The translations under genes and the position numbers were made by a program. The notes below the pieces were generated by a model that ran no database searches, was not told the origin of the DNA, and saw only the letters and a program-made list of their open reading frames with translations. From assembly GCA_963969495.1 (NCBI GenBank), contig OZ018322.1, positions 155,970,848 to 156,034,847 of the forward strand: 64,000 nt of DNA, read 5' to 3'. Positions within the stretch are counted from its first letter, which is position 1; every line of letters begins with the position of its first letter. This DNA comes from Ceratothoa steindachneri (lineage: Eukaryota; Arthropoda; Malacostraca; Isopoda; Cymothoidae). This document shows positions 11,218 through 22,830 of the stretch, piece by piece.

Positions 11218-12568
11218 CTAAACAATTCCAATATTTGTTAAGTGTTTGTCTAATCTCATTTTAAATGAATCTATAGTGCTGCTGTCCACTACCTCGTTTG
11301 GCAAATTATTCCAATCATTAATAATCGAGTAAGTGAAGAAGTTTTTTTATTACATCCATAGTGGCTCTTTTACCCTGAAGTTTTGAATCATGTCCACGGG
11401 TGGGACACTCCCCTGTCAGTGTGAACAAGTTATTGGCATTAACGTTGTTAAATCCTTTAAGTATTTTGAAGCACTCTATAAGCTGCCCCCTTAGTCTTCG
11501 TTTTCTGACGGAAAATAGATTGAGTTTTTTTAGCCTCTCGTGGTAAGGTTTGTTACGTACTGACGGGATAAGTTTTGTCGCTCTGTGTTGTACAGCTTCT
11601 AATTTATCCATGTCTTTTATTAAGTAAGGGGCCCAGAACTGTACAGCGTATTCGAGATGGGGCCTGACAATGCTTTTATATATTGGCATAATTATCTCCT
11701 CGCTCTTATAAGTAAAGTTTCTTTTTATAAATCCTAGTGCTGTGTTAGCTTTGTTTGCAGCAGCTGCGCATTGGTTTGATGTTTTTAAGTTTTCTGTAAT
11801 TATTACTCCTAAATCTTTAACCTGCGGGGTTGTGTTTATTAAGCCGCCTTGCATTGTATAGGTGTATTTTTTGTTTTTTGTTCCGCACTGAAGAATTTGG
11901 CATTTGTCGATATTAAATGGCATTTGCCATTTCTCAGACCATTCGGTAATTTTATTTATATCAGCCTGCAGGCTAGCCCTGTCATCTTCGCATAATACTG
12001 AGTTACCTATTTTCGTGTCATCTGCAAATTTAGATATGATATTATTTATTCCAACGTCTATGTCATTGATGTATATAGTAAATAAAATAGGCCCCAGGAC
12101 TGATCCCTGGGGAACACCGCTGGTAACAGATACCCAGTCCGATTCCACGCCATTTATTATCACTCTCTGCTTCCTGTTTTTTAACCAGCTACTAATCCAT
12201 CCGTATATATTACCGTTAATTCCTAGAGTACGCACTTTGTTCATGAGTTTCTGATGGGAAATTTTGTCAAATGCCTTTTTGAAATCTAGGTAAATTATAT
12301 CTAATGATTTAGTATCGTTATATAGGTTGAAAAGGTTATGGTAAAAGTCAATTAGGTTTGTTAAGCGCGATCTCTTAGACCTAAAACCATGCTGGCTATC
12401 ACGTATAAGGTTATTGTTTTCGAGGAACTCTACTAGCTTGTCTCTAATGATCGTTTCGAGCAACTTTCCAACTATTGAGGTTAAGCTAATGGGTCTGTAA
12501 TTACTGGCCTGGTTTTTACATCCCTTCTTAAAGATAGGTGTGACGTTAGCTTCCCTCCAATCATCAGG
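11218..12568 (-). pseudogene. CR1-like LINE copy 3, RT domain, 5'-truncated
   Basis: Minus-strand RT of a CR1-like element, starting inside DDWREANVTPIFKKG. Motifs in order: NYRPISLTSIVGKLLE, QHGFRSKRSRLTNL, motif A YLDFKKAFDKI, VTSGVPQGSVLGPILF, motif C FADDTKIG (both aspartates intact), KCQILQCG, KDLGVIITENLK, KSIVRPHLEYAVQFWAP and RATKLIP. The 381-codon open frame ends early because of a one-base slip in an A7 run near 11,340; past it the natural end (WNNLPNEVVDSS and LDKHLTNIGIV) follows, to a TAG at 11,218-11,220. The endonuclease half is missing: the copy starts abruptly at a (GA)n tract at 12,571. Apart from truncation and that slip it is the best preserved LINE RT in the window. It differs from copies 1, 2 and 4, so at least three families are present. 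Confidence 0.92.

Positions 12569-12570
<2 letters not shown>

Positions 12571-12607
<37 letters not shown>
12571..12607. repeat. (GA)n microsatellite at the 5' truncation of LINE copy 3
   Basis: GA run directly abutting the first RT codons of LINE copy 3. Confidence 0.95.
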
Positions 12608-12610
<3 letters not shown>

Positions 12611-13860
12611 TGACCTTGGAAGGAACTTACATTTTCCAACCTCAATTCATCTTCGCGAGTTAGGCAGAGGGACGATTTTTAAAAATTTCTTCGAAGTGAC
12701 TTAACGCCATCTTTCACTTACTGGCGCTTTTACCGAATATTGCAAAACTCCTTTTACACTCGTTACGACGCTCTCAACAAAACACACAATGATAGTTTTG
12801 ATGCACTTAGACACTTTTTATTTGTTTTAACAATGAGTATGAGTAAATTACGCAAGCAGTTTGGTTCCTACAGTAGTGAAATCATCTAACTCGGTTCAGG
12901 CTTCAAGAACAACGAGACAATTCAATCCACGGTCCATACAAAGCTCGAAGGTTAAATCTGGAACGAAAAATAGCCATTAGTTTTAGATTGATATTTACGA
13001 GACCTTTCACCACGTAGTATTTATTAAAGGTAGGTTGAAGAAATACTCAAAAGTAATAGATGTATTTCAAGGTCTTTTCACTAGAACTCATTTTTGCGTG
13101 CATATTAAAGAAAAGAGCTTGAGAGCGTACACGATTTTCAATGTAGCTTCGATGTTTTGCATTCAAATATTGCAAAAAGGAATTGAACGCAATCTTTTCT
13201 ATTGAAAATTCAATCCCGAAGAAGATCTATTCTCTCCATTGAAACGACAAGCGGCTTTATCGACCAAACGAACTTAGCTCAGTTCTATTCAGACCTGAAT
13301 AAGCATCACAATGCAGAGCAGGAAAAGTGAAGAAAAATAAAACTACTTTTCAAATAAGAAATCGCACTTTACGTCATATATTTTTTTATTCAGAGAATCC
13401 TTTTAGCCTAATATATTTCCTATTCCAACGGAAACGATCAGATGATGGAACTATTTTGAAAGAAACTTTAGTCAAAAATATTGGAATTATGAAGGGAGCC
13501 ATCCCAGCGATGGTGATTTCTCGATTGATAGTAGGATTTTTTTTGTTTTTTTAAGTGTTGTGGGGAATACGGCCCCGGGCTCTTCCCACACGACTTAAAC
13601 ATACGCAGACAGGCTTTCTCGTGCAACCAAGGAAATTTCCAGCAGTGCTTCAATCTGCCTCTGGAACGAGAGTGAGAGAAAGGAACCTTCTCCTTGCTTC
13701 TTTAGATAAGATCCTTTTCCGTTACCTTCGAAACAAAATTGCCTTGGAACAGAGGAAGTGATAATGTAAGGAAGATATATAGCAGCAGATCTTCCTGCCC
13801 CCACATTGGAGTCGGGAGTGAACACAAACCCCCAGATTTCAGCTGCAGCAAGGTTTCAAA
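12608..13860. other. No gene recognised
   Basis: Short open frames only (longest about 75 codons at 13,327-13,554), none with a recognisable motif. Confidence 0.45.
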
Positions 13861-13869
13861 AGCTGCACC

Positions 13870-13955
13870 TGATACAGTATTGTGGCATTTTTCACATTAG
13901 AAGTGAAATGACTTGAACCCTCGGCGTATACCACTCTGCCACTAGGCCGGTGGGT
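13870..13955 (-). repeat. Possible tRNA-derived SINE head
   Basis: On the minus strand, CCGGCCTAGTGGCAGAGTGG contains a good Pol III box A, followed about 24 nt later by GGGTTCAAGTC, a weaker box B. The spacing is too short for a tRNA and no cloverleaf closes, so a decayed tRNA-derived SINE is the likeliest reading. Boundaries are unclear. Confidence 0.35.
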
Positions 13956-14299
13956 GTAGGGGGTGGGTTCACATCCCTCAAACATGTTCTTGATCAAGTT
14001 CTCGTCGAAAGACATGACTTATCTGATATTGATCAGGAAAGTTGGGTCCACTTCCCTGGACAAGTGCGAACGATTTAAATTAAAAAACGATTGAGTGCAG
14101 TTGGCCGATATTAAAATAATGAAGGTTGTGGGCTATGAGGCTTATGAAAAAGTATCAACAAAATATACTTTAGTATTTACACAGTTACACACAATGAATA
14201 GATTAAATAAAATAATGGCAATGGATACTCGATGTATACAAGAACCGAGAGGCGATACCAGCCTCTGTACATACCCATACAGGGATGGCTGGCCAGGTA

Positions 14300-14893
14300 G
14301 CAACAGATGATTCGTATCAGCCAAGTTGGGCTTGAGGCTTTAAGAGATGAAACGGGGATCGGATGGTTATTCGAGGGACTTTAACCAAGAGGAGTTTAAC
14401 CTCTAGTAGTAACACTAACTGGAGGGAGTATTCGTGCCAAACGAAATGTACCGAAACCAAGGATGGGCCCATTAACGGGTGCTCATATCCTTCGGTATAA
14501 TTCTAGCTTTTCGCTCGTAAAAGACTGAAGCACGATCGAGACTGAAGTGTTTCGTTGCAAAAGGCAGGACTATACTGTCGATGCCCAATTGGGAGTAACA
14601 ATATATAGGTCCAACCAAAACCCTTACTGCTTTAGCCAAGGATAGGCGCGGGGAAATCTCTCCAAGAACCAATACGGCACTTGAGGAATTGGAAATACTC
14701 CCGCGGGGGTTTCTTGATAACGCCCTGGGAGACGACAGAAGCGCGCGTTTGAAATTCCAATACCTCGCTTATCGCAAAAAGCAGTTCGATATTCTGACTG
14801 CTCCCACGGTCCTCGCTTACATGGACTGACCTCGTGTCTGACCTCGTGGTTTCGACGGGGCACATGGAGACAAGGAGGCTTTATTCTCGATAA
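14300..14893 (-). repeat. Probable 3' LTR region of gypsy copy 1 (boundaries uncertain)
   Basis: On the minus strand a purine tract GGAATGGAGGAG (14,894-14,905) is followed by TTATCGAGAATAA. The intact LTR element at 35-41 kb has GGAATGGAGGGG directly before its 3' LTR, so this is a candidate polypurine tract and the sequence beyond it a candidate LTR. I could not find the other end of the LTR or a second copy. Scattered open frames here are not supported as genes. Confidence 0.4.
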
Positions 14894-14905
14894 CTCCTCC
14901 ATTCC
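14894..14905 (-). other. Candidate polypurine tract of gypsy copy 1
   Basis: GGAATGGAGGAG on the minus strand differs by one base from the tract of the intact element (39,551-39,562). It lies downstream of the RNase H remnant, as expected. Confidence 0.5.
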
Positions 14906-15419
14906 AAAGATGTTACTTTAAAAATGGTGATATCTGACAACCGCTCGATTGGTATTAAAAGTCTCAAATTTTCATGACCGTAATGGGACGGGGGGCAATT
15001 AGGGGATACCTGACCTCGAACGGGTCGCGCTTTGGTGGCTCGGACATATTTACGTACAAGAATATCCAGGAACACAAGTAATATATGAATTCGGCAAGAA
15101 CACAAGGGCTACAAGAACTAACTCTAGTTCAAACGTGGATCGATCACTTTAGGTCGATAACAACCTAGAGCTTGACAAAAAAAATGATACATACAAAAGA
15201 TAAAAACAAACACAATACAAAAAGATACAAAAGGGAAATATAAAATACATGGAATTAATTGATCTGAACGATACAAGGGGTTACCGGATCTTTCCTGACT
15301 CGTGAACAGAGAAACTTATTGTCCGAATATATACATTTTAAACAAGAGGAATAAAATTAAACATAAGAGGGACAACCCTAAAATTTCTCCTAGATTAGTT
15401 TTGGTAGGCTGTAAGGGGT
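14906..15419 (-). other. 3' non-coding part of gypsy copy 1; no gene
   Basis: Lies between the RNase H remnant and the candidate polypurine tract. AT-rich, stop-laden, no separate gene recognised. Confidence 0.4.
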
Positions 15420-17637
15420 TCCTACTCAAGCTATTCTCAACAAAATTCTCTGATCCTTTTATATAATTGATTTTAAATTGATACTACTGGAGGTATAAAC
15501 TCCAGCGCATCAGGCGACTATTGTTGCTGTATGCATTTCGCAAATATGCCAAAGGCTTGTGATCCGTCTCTACAAGGAACTCTTTACCAAATAAATACTT
15601 CTCTATGGCGCATATATTGCTAAAGCCTCCTTTTCAATGACGGCATAATTTTTCTCGCGCGGGAGAAGCTTACGGCTAGCATAGGCGAGGGTGTAACTAT
15701 CGCCATCATCAATATAGTGTACTTAAACGCATCCTAACCCCTTAATACTCGCATTAGTTCTGATAACAAATGTCTTCTTAGTGTTGAGAAGCCGCAGGAT
15801 AGGGGCGAAAGCTAATTTTCCCTTCTGCTGTTTGAAGTGAAAGAGAGCTAATGGGAACCAGACAAGGTGTTCCGGGGACTTCTTTTTCAGTCAGTCACAC
15901 AAAGGGGCCGAGGGAGAAGAGAAATGGGGAACGAAGTGGCAGTAGAAAGAAACAGATCAAATGAAGGATATAAGCTGCTTCTTATTGAACATACGGGGCA
16001 TTTCCACAATCGCGCGGATTTTGCCATCCTGGAGGGCTAATCGGTTGTTCTCAATGTGAAAGCCAAGGTAGTCAATCGTACTATAACAAAATGGCAGTTG
16101 CTCGGACTGATTGTGAGTCCGTGCTCGCGCAGGCGACGCAGCAGGGCCTGGGAGGCGATCATGTGATGGTCTCATTCGCGAGTTGCAACGTAAATGTTAT
16201 CGAAATTAAAAGTCACGTTTGCTAACCCGTCTAATATTCTTCGCATCATGCGATCGTAATTACTACAGGCAGTCTTCAAGCTGAACGGGAGATGGCGGAA
16301 CTGCATTAAGCCTTTGTTTTTAGAGAAAACCGTGTATCTCTTTACACCTTTGTTAAGGGTAATTTGATGATAAGCCTTACATAGGTCCGATTTGGTAATG
16401 CAATTGACCTCTTTAAAGAGACGGAGGTTTTGGTCGATCAAGGGGATAGGCTCAGCATCGGACAAGGTCACCGAATTAAGTTTCCAAAAATCGACACACA
16501 GCATATATGACCCGTCTGACTTCTTTACCAACACAGTGGGGGAGCAATAATTAGATTGGGAATGTTCAATAATCTTTAAATTTAACAATTTAGTAACCTC
16601 TGCGTTGAAGACCTTTCTTAAATGGATGGGCAGGGGGTACGGTTAGAACGAATAAACTACAGGGCAGTTAAAATAATATCCTGCTTGAAATGAGCGGCAC
16701 AGTCAGGAATCTCGAAAATCACGTCTCCAAAGTGACTTAATAACTGCTGCAGCTGACTCTTCAAATCGGAGGCGAACTGGGCGTTAACGGCTAAGTCGGA
16801 TAACGGGGATTCGGTAGCGCAGGGCACGGTGGGCAAGGAATACTCCTTGTCCTGTTCAATGCAAGCCACTTGCACCACATTTAGCGGATCCAGGGGGTAG
16901 TCTGCTTCCATGGCCGACTCCTCGTCAATGGCCACGATATTATTGTTGCACTCTCAGCAGTGGTACCTCTTGAGCATGTTTATGTGACATAGCTTGTCCA
17001 TAGACGGAGTTCGAATGAGGTAGTCAACGGGGCCGCGAAATTCGATGTCGGGGAAGGGGCCCTTCCATTGACGTAAGAGTTTATGATTCTAGGTGGGGAG
17101 TAATAATAAAACTTCCTCGCCGGGTTTGAAAAAACGATCCTTAGATTTTTTAACAAAATACGTTTTGTATTTATCTAAGTTTGCGTCCGTGTTTTGAAAA
17201 GCGATTTCAGCTCACTTTTCTAACCTCTGCCGAAATTCTAAGAGATAGGCGTAGGAAGATTGGATTTCCTGGTCCAATTCTTGTTTAGTAAACAACTCTT
17301 TTAAAATGCTCAGCGGGCCTCGGACGTTTAGACCATTCAACAAATCAAAAGGGGCAAATCCTAATGTGCGATGCGGGATTTCCCGGTAACCGAACAAAGC
17401 TACCAGCAAATATCTATTCCACTCTCGGGGATGGTCTGCGCACAACTTCCTCAGGATGGATTTCAGTGAAGCGTTGAATCTTTCACACATTCCATTTGCG
17501 GCGAAGTAATGGGGGGTGGTAAAGAGGGGTTTTACCATTAGGATCTTGCCGACATACTTCATTAATTCCGAGGTAAATTCACTACCTCGATCGGATAATA
17601 CCTCCTTAGGTACTCGGACTTGGGAGAAGATTTTCCT
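15420..17637 (-). pseudogene. Ty3/gypsy pol remnant with order integrase, RT, RNase H
   Basis: Minus-strand pol relic. Integrase first (17,637-16,970): LSDRGSEFTSELMK (catalytic Asp block), NGMCERFNASLKSILRKLC (catalytic Glu block), LFGYREIPHRTLGF, then a C-terminal chromodomain-like end FRGPVDYLIRT and CHINMLKRYHC. Next a linker (16,935-16,720) with the RT lead-in QLQQLLSHFGDVI. Then RT (16,590-16,180): SPTVLVKKSDGSYMLCVDF, KSDLCKAYHQI, and a Tyr-x-Asp-Asp site degraded to FDN. Then the thumb (LREHGLTISPSNCHF) and an RNase H remnant (15,720-15,420) riddled with stops. The 5' end is truncated at 17,637. IN before RT is unusual for Ty3/gypsy but known for Gmr1-like elements. The linker matches that of the 36.9-39.2 kb element, showing one family or close relatives. 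Confidence 0.88.
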
Positions 17638-18076
17638 TTTTTTTTGTAATTTTAATTTTTATGGGAACCCGATGTGTCAATTTAATTATTGCATTGATTT
17701 TGTATTTACATTATTTTATTTCTCTTCCTCTCTCCTTGTCCCTCTCCTCTTCTTCTCAATTTACTTCTCATGTTGCTCCTAATCTCCCCTTTTAGACTAT
17801 CGGTTTATCCGTTAATCGTTTTAACCCTTGACTCTTTCTTGCCTCTCGGTTTGACCCATCCCTCATTTACTTCCTCATTGGTGATTTCTTGTCTTAGAGG
17901 CGGTCCTTTATCTTTTACTAGCTTATATATACCCTTATTATATTATTTTATCTTGTAGTTATGCTTGGAAATGAACTGAATAAAGTTCGAAAGTACTTGG
18001 AAGCACCTTTTCATTTTTCCTGCGGGACATTGTATTCATTGGGAACCACACGTACTACTTTGTGAGTTATTCATTT
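17638..18076 (+). other. Unidentified 3'-end-like sequence
   Basis: T- and C-rich on the plus strand, with a short TATATA stretch and AATAAA at 17,979-17,984. It may be the 3' part or LTR of another retroelement; I recognise no coding sequence. Confidence 0.3.

Positions 18077-18133
<57 letters not shown>
18077..18133. repeat. (CA)n(TA)n compound microsatellite
   Basis: CA run to about 18,100 followed by TA run to 18,133. Confidence 0.95.
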
Positions 18134-18135
<2 letters not shown>

Positions 18136-18813
18136 ATGTATACTTTGTCTAATAACTCTCGTTTCGTATATAATATGAAATTTAATAAGTAAAATTGCCA
18201 AGATGGAATGTTAAATTAGCTTTTTGAAAAAAATATTTTTAAACCTGGTAGAATGGCCTGTTGTTAAAGTGTTAGTGACAAGAAGTATGGCGTAGGTAAA
18301 ATAGAGACAGATAATTAGTTTTGTGTATTCTTGAGGACAAGTTGTAGAAAGTGGAGTTTGATTGATATTGCTGAAATAGACTTCATAATGCGATCTTGGA
18401 TCCTGGGGAGTCGCTAATAGAGATTTAGGATGAAATTTAGCGGTAAGCCTCTCAATACTAATTTTTCTTTAATACAAGATATATCTCTTCAAATTAGGGA
18501 ATTATAGATTTCATTTCGGTTGATATTTAACGGTTGATAGGCATTGGTTTTTAGCACGTCCTTTTTAAAATCGACTAGTCTGTAATAATAAATCTATTTT
18601 GCAATTAATATTTGTAAGTAAGTGTACTTATCATATTGTTTAGCAATTTTCTAATATAAAGTGAAGTTCTAAATACCAATTTTCGCTACCGTAGGATATA
18701 GTGTTTAATTAACGTGTATTGAATCAAGCATAAAATGGTGTGGTCAAGTATAAGTGTACATAAGTGAAATCGAAGAAAAGTGAAGAAAAGTGAGGTTATT
18801 ATAAAAAAGAAGG

Positions 18814-19729
18814 ATGCCCGGAGCCCCAACATTAAAGCATTGTTGCTTTAAATGCAGGAATACACGTTGGATCATCGATTTTCAAGAACAATGCTTTGAG
18901 AATATCACGTCGAGAAGTATATGCGAATTCTGCAAAAATAAAAGAAAAATTTGATATCGAAAAGGCAAAATGGATGTCTGTAATAAGCTGTATGGAAAAC
19001 CGCATCAATGCCCTCGAATTAAAGAAGTGCGCTTGTCAAACAGAAGATGAAACCAGAATAGCTCGAGTAGATACTAAAATCGTGAAACTGGAACAAGAAG
19101 TCGCAATTCTCACTAACAAAATTGATACATCAAACATAAAAGACGAGGACAATTTCATTCAAGTCAGAAATAAGCGCCCATTCGAACCAATCATTCAGAA
19201 AAAAACAACAATCTCAACCAAAAATAGATATGATATATTGTCCTACGAAGAAGAGGAAGAAACGTATTTAGCTGGTAACTCAATAATTCGGAATCAAATC
19301 GATCACTTTGAAAGTTGGAACATCAAAAAGCGCAAATTCCGATGCTATCCAGGAATAAAGATTGAGCAATTAACAGAACAATTAAACAACTTTAGGATGG
19401 AAAGCAAAGAGAGTCAAATCATTGCGAATGTTGTAAGCAACGATGTGTTCAACGGAAAAACTATCAAGGTTCGGAAAGCATAATGAATGACTACAAGAAA
19501 ATAATAAAAACAATCAAGACCAAAACGGATAATGCAATTGTTGTTGGGGTGCTACCAAGAATTTACGAGAGATACGAAAATCTAAGTCGAGCAATTGGGA
19601 TAAATCATCGTCTAGAAAATCTTTGCAAGAAGGAGAATGTTAAATATATTGACCCCTGGCTACTTTTCATCCACAACAAAGACTTGTTTTCTCAGGATGG
19701 CATCCATCTCTTTTCACAAAAGGTAAAAT
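18814..19729 (+). pseudogene. CR1-like LINE copy 4, ORF1 (Cys motif, coiled coil, SGNH-like)
   Basis: ATG at 18,814 opens a frame with HCCFKCRNT and SICEFCKNKRK, a Cys-pair arrangement suggesting a zinc-binding N-terminus. A frameshift near 18,930 leads into a helical region (KAKWMSVISCMENRINALEL, VKLEQEVAILTNKI) with coiled-coil character. Then comes an SGNH/GDSL-hydrolase-like domain: LAGNSIIRNQ (block I, with N where D is usual), VVSNDVFNG, a frameshift of one base near 19,470, VVGVLPRIYERYENLS, YIDPWLLF and DGIHLF (the Asp-x-x-His block). Such an esterase-like ORF1 is known in CR1/L2-type LINEs. It precedes ORF2 by about 115 bp. Broken by at least two frameshifts. The 5' UTR probably extends back toward 18,200. 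Confidence 0.75.
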
Positions 19730-19846
19730 GAAAAATGGAGAATTGCTACCAACTAACCTACGAAATTTAATGAAAAATAAAGCACCAAGTCAAGAACCAC
19801 AGGGAAACGATCGAAGCCCCAATTCAGAAGAAATCAGTTAAACACG

Positions 19847-21821
19847 TTGAAAACTCTATTTTTTAACGCAAGATCAATTAGAAACAAATTTACGGAGTTC
19901 AGAGCGCTGGTATTGACCAAAAAGTACGACATCATAGGAATAACTGAGACATGGATACATACAGAGTCACGTGATATTATTTCAGAATTCCAGTTAAAAG
20001 GATACAAGTTATTTCATAAAGATAGATTACAGAGAGAAGGTGGAGGTGTTCTTTTATATGTACGCGAAGATTTGCACCCTGTAGAATGTAATACTGACAC
20101 TGTTTTTGAAATGGTAAAGGTTAAAATAAACCAAAAAAAGAACCTATATGTTATTTTAGTTTATAGGAGTCCACATCAGCTCCGGGGGACAGATGACCAA
20201 TTTTATGAATACTTAACGAACATTTGTAAAGACAAGTTATCGGTGATCATGGAATATTTTAATTGTGCCTAAATAAACTAGCCTAACAAAACTGCAGACT
20301 CAGAAGGACAAAGATTGATTAATTTTATTGAGGATAATATCCTGACTCAGTGGATGAAAGAACCAACAAGAGATGAAAACATATTGGATTTAGTGTAAAC
20401 ATCAGACGATGATTTGATTTTAAATTTAAATGTTGGAGACAGAATAGGAAATAGTGATCATAACGCAGTAGATTTTGAAATTAATATACCACGTGTCCTA
20501 CAAAATGACACCACCGCTAAACTTAATTTCAAAAGGTCAAATTATGCTGAACTAAGAAAGAGTTTAAGCACTTTTAGTTGGGAAACTCCTTGAAACTGAC
20601 ATTTCCAATACAATTGTAGAGCATTTAGAAAAGAATAAACTCCTAAATGATTCTCAGCATGGCTTCAGGAGAAAGAGATCTTGCCTCACAAATTTACTAG
20701 AATTTTTTCACTATATAAATACCTTGTACGACAATAATAGATTGGTTGACATCTTGTATCTAGACTTCCGAAAGGCATTTGATAAAGGTCCGCATAAGAA
20801 GTTGATGTATAAAGTAAGAGCATTTGGAATTAAAGGCGAAATTGCAAAATGGATAGAAAATTGGCTTACGGATAGAAAACAGCGAGTAGTTATAAACGGA
20901 CAAGCGTCAGAATGGGTTTCCGTTTGTAGTGGCGTCCCGCAAGGCTCTGTCCTTGGCCCGTTGCTATTCATTATGTACGTTAATGATATAGATGATGGCC
21001 TACTATCGAAAATTTCTAAGTTTGCTGATGATTGTAAATTAGGAAAAGGGATAATTACTGAACAGGACGTTCAAGAATTTCAAAATGATATTGATAAAAT
21101 AGTAAGATGGACGGAAAAATGGAAATTTCCCTTAAATCTTGAAAAGTGTAAAATAATGCATATTGGTTATAATAATCCAAGGAGAGAATACAAACTGTTC
21201 GACAATGAGATCAAAGAAACTGAAAATGAAAAAGACCTAGGTGTCTACATTTCAAACGATCTAAAGTTTTCACGGCAGTGCATCGAAATCGAAAAGAAAG
21301 CGCAAAGGATTCTTAGATATATAAAACGCCAAATCACTTTCAAAAATAAAATTACAATTCTGAATATGTACAATGCACTAGTAAGGCCACAATTAGAATA
21401 TTGTTCCCAAGCCTGGTCTCCTTACTTAAGAAAAGATATTGAGAAGTTAGAAAAAGTACAAGCCAGAGCCACGAAATTGATTCCAGAACTAAGGAATTAT
21501 AATTATGAAACAAGATTAGAAAGATTAAATTTATTCAGCCTTGAAACAAGAAGATTGAAAGGTCAATTAATAGAAATGTTTAAAATACTAAAAGAAATAG
21601 AAAATGTCGACTCTAATATTTGGTTTCAGTTTAGCACATCTACTACGCGATCAAACGGAATGAAAATAAAACCCAAGAATTTTCGCACAAATATATGTGG
21701 GAACTCATTTGCGTATAAAATTGTGAACAAGTGGAATCAATTACCAGAGGATGTAGTGAAATGTAATACAGTAGAAAATTTTAAAAAGAAATTAGACAAA
21801 ATTTTAAGAAATCTAACATAA
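19847..21821 (+). pseudogene. CR1-like LINE copy 4, ORF2 (endonuclease and RT), dead
   Basis: Endonuclease part: FFNARSIRNKFTEF, GITETWIHTES, ILVYRSPHQL, then MEYFNCA where GDFN is expected (loss of the catalytic Asp) followed by a stop, ENILDLV and GNSDHNAVDF. At about 20,578-20,588 the linker (SLSTFSW) joins directly to GKLLETDISN, so roughly the last linker part and the first RT motifs are deleted. RT continues open for 365 codons: QHGFRRKRSCLTNL, motif A YLDFRKAFDKG, SGVPQGSVLGPLLF, motif C FADDCKLG, KCKIMHIG, NALVRPQLEYCSQAWSP and RATKLIP, to the natural end LDKILRNLT and TAA. It shares IEIEKKAQRILRYIKRQ-type sequence with LINE copy 1. Confidence 0.92.
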
Positions 21822-22046
21822 TATGTGACGTGACTAATAAGTTAAAATAAAATTTATATGCTAATTTTAAGATTTACAAAATATTAATTGTATTTATTAT
21901 AAAATATATTTATTGTATGAAATCAGAATAAAATGCTTTTTGACATGAATATGTTCTAAATATTCCTTATAGCTCAGAATCATTAACCAAAGACAAAGAA
22001 CGAGTTTATGTTCTAATATTGGGCGAGAAACCCTAATCTAAGTTGA

Positions 22047-22049
<3 letters not shown>

Positions 22050-22084
<35 letters not shown>
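22050..22084. repeat. (TA)n microsatellite
   Basis: Short TA run about 230 bp beyond the end of LINE copy 4. Confidence 0.95.
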
Positions 22085-22087
<3 letters not shown>

Positions 22088-22279
22088 CATGTAAAATATT
22101 ATATAGAATAAGTAAGTTATGAAAGAACAGCAAATTGACAAAAAAGAGTTAACTCTTGCATAATGTAGCACAAGTAGCATAATAAAAAGTTTGGATGTAG
22201 CAAATAAATACAAAAAAATAAGTACCTCCATTGAAATGGAACGAATGTTCTTTTGATGAACTTACTATCCTTGTAACTC

Positions 22280-22830
22280 ATTGTAACATTAACGTGCTTG
22301 TGCTTTATGCTTCAACATTTGAACAACCAGATGAAGAGGTCGACCAATTTTACGGATAATTAATTGAAATAAATAGAAAATATAAGTCAAAAGATACACT
22401 CATACTCATGCAGGATTTTTCTCCCAAAAGTGTGGCAAGGAAGAAAAGAGGGCATTAAAGGACTATTTGGCATTGGAATAGGAAATGACAGGATGATTAA
22501 AAACTGGACGACTAATGACCTATTTTAACTGATGAACACAAGAAGAGAGTGTAAAGGCACAAATGGACACAAATACAACGGTTTGACCAAGGTAATAGAA
22601 GGAAATGTAATAGAATAAAAGAACTTTTTTATCGTTTCCTGTCAAACAAACACCATGGAGTCGGCAGGGAGTACATTTTTTTATATTCTTACTTTGGGAG
22701 GGCTGCTTGTATGATCTTAAGACCCGTTTCACCCCCACGCTAAAGAATCAAGGACTATGAAGCAGAAAACATCTTCAGGAAACAAATCGATATTGAAACA
22801 GAGAAATCTTTAAAATAGCCTGCACTGATT
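22280..22830 (+). pseudogene. Decayed LINE endonuclease fragment (RTE-like)
   Basis: The plus strand encodes NVLVLYASTFEQPDEEVDQF, then YKSKDTLILMQDFSPKS, then GIGNDRMIKN in another frame. This matches the order of an apurinic-type endonuclease in RTE-like elements: a VYAP-like strand, a helix with EEVDQFY, an I-GDFNAKVG block and a GERNERG block. The catalytic GDFN reads QDFS, and several stops and frameshifts break it. No RT follows. The call rests on motif order in a heavily decayed segment. Confidence 0.55.

Noticed and set aside
14000..14900. Possible rRNA-like or regulatory sequence
   Set aside because: Short runs looked rRNA-like at first, but there is no extended match to rRNA; an LTR region of the neighbouring gypsy remnant explains the position better.
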